A program made the translations under genes and the position numbers. A stretch of DNA of 64,000 bases from an uncultured Sphingomonadaceae bacterium (lineage in GTDB: Bacteria > Pseudomonadota > Alphaproteobacteria > Sphingomonadales > Sphingomonadaceae). The stretch's first letter is position 1. Every line of letters begins with the position of its first letter. The DNA lies in assembly GCA_947496865.1 (NCBI GenBank), contig CANMEE010000002.1, positions 372,001 to 436,000 of the forward strand, in the 5' to 3' direction. The notes under the pieces were generated by a model. It did not search any database and was not told the origin of the DNA. It saw only the letters and a program-made list of their open reading frames with translations. Positions 63,775-64,000 of this stretch are shown here, in pieces.

Positions 63775-63879
63775 ATGGTGATGATTGCCACGAACTGCCG
63801 CCATTGGCAAATCGCGGCATTTACCGCCCACGGCGCTCTATAGCTTTACATTGCGCGGCCATGCTGTTCATATGAAGGA

Positions 63880-64000
63880 ATGACAGATAATAATAAGCCG
63901 AACGGCATCGACGCGCTGACCGGAAAACCGATGCCAAAGCCAATCCCTGCATCCACATTGGTAATTTTTCGTGATCAGCCGGGCCGCAATGCGCCAGACC
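63880..64000 (+). CDS. NUDIX hydrolase, 5' part only (runs off the window)
   Basis: Forty codons from the ATG at 63880 give MTDNNKPNGIDALTGKPMPK and then PIPASTLVIFRDQPGRNAPD. The PxPAsTLVifRd segment is the usual beginning of a NUDIX domain in this type of alphaproteobacterial hydrolase. The NUDIX box itself lies beyond the window, so the call is provisional. An AGGA overlaps the start region rather than standing at normal distance. Confidence 0.55.
   Translation, partial: MTDNNKPNGIDALTGKPMPKPIPASTLVIFRDQPGRNAPD

Overview
The window looks like a chromosomal segment of a moderate-GC alphaproteobacterium of the order Sphingomonadales, most likely a marine Sphingorhabdus/Parasphingorhabdus/Sphingopyxis-type organism. 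This rests on gene order (hslVU next to a small exported protein, queCE, trmL-hemF next to petABC, argD-argF-hslO, phoR-pstSCAB-phoU-phoB) and on families common in that order (MucR, DUF2794, OprP-type porin, HprK-related kinase A). It is recognition from the sequence, not a database search. Nearly all of the window is core genome. No rRNA, tRNA, insertion sequence, prophage or CRISPR array was seen, and no gene-free stretch reaches 300 bases.

Layout. 0-5.6 kb (minus strand): mechanosensitive-type membrane protein, quinone oxidoreductase, serine hydrolase, exported protein, rarA. 5.6-8 kb: small membrane protein, glycosyltransferase, MOSC protein. 8-16.1 kb: a long, tightly packed minus-strand run, nfu - nitroreductase - tsaB - rimI - mucR - fur - plsC - miaB - phoH - ybeY - corC, covering Fe-S assembly, tRNA modification, RNA maturation and metal regulation. 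16.2-22.7 kb: M16 protease, redoxin lipoprotein, HslUV and two small envelope proteins. 22.8-27.6 kb: phospholipid genes (MFS/LplT-like, pgsA), moaD-moaE, oxyR, cysE and DUF2794. 27.7-36.7 kb: a complete phosphate-starvation locus, with an OprP-type porin facing phoR-pstS-pstC-pstA-pstB-phoU-phoB across a shared bidirectional terminator. A three-repeat Pho box lies in front of pstS.

36.9-39.6 kb: the most unusual locus, a three-gene PqqD-like / HPr-kinase-like / nucleotidyltransferase operon preceded by a Tat-exported small protein. It resembles the tailoring half of a peptide-modification pathway without a recognised substrate. 39.6-45.3 kb: gph, then glmU and glmS separated by a TTG-started small protein and a vapBC toxin-antitoxin pair whose toxin lacks one expected active-site acid. 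45.4-52.9 kb: katG, divergent from argD-argF-hslO (with a terminator-like hairpin in the argD leader), then queC-queE. 53-59.6 kb: lipB, a membrane protein, hemF-trmL and petABC (the bc1 complex). 59.9-64 kb: PilZ protein, glpK, and a flagellar remnant in which a flagellin gene and a fliD gene, head to head, have both lost their 5' ends at one junction. An intact fliS, a DUF4126 protein and the start of a NUDIX gene follow.

Several genes appear to have no leader: the antitoxin, the PqqD-like gene and the M16 protease have -10-like elements 5-6 bases before the ATG and no Shine-Dalgarno sequence. Start sites were moved from the longest open frame wherever a ribosome-binding site, signal peptide or gene overlap favoured another codon; the reason is given in each entry.
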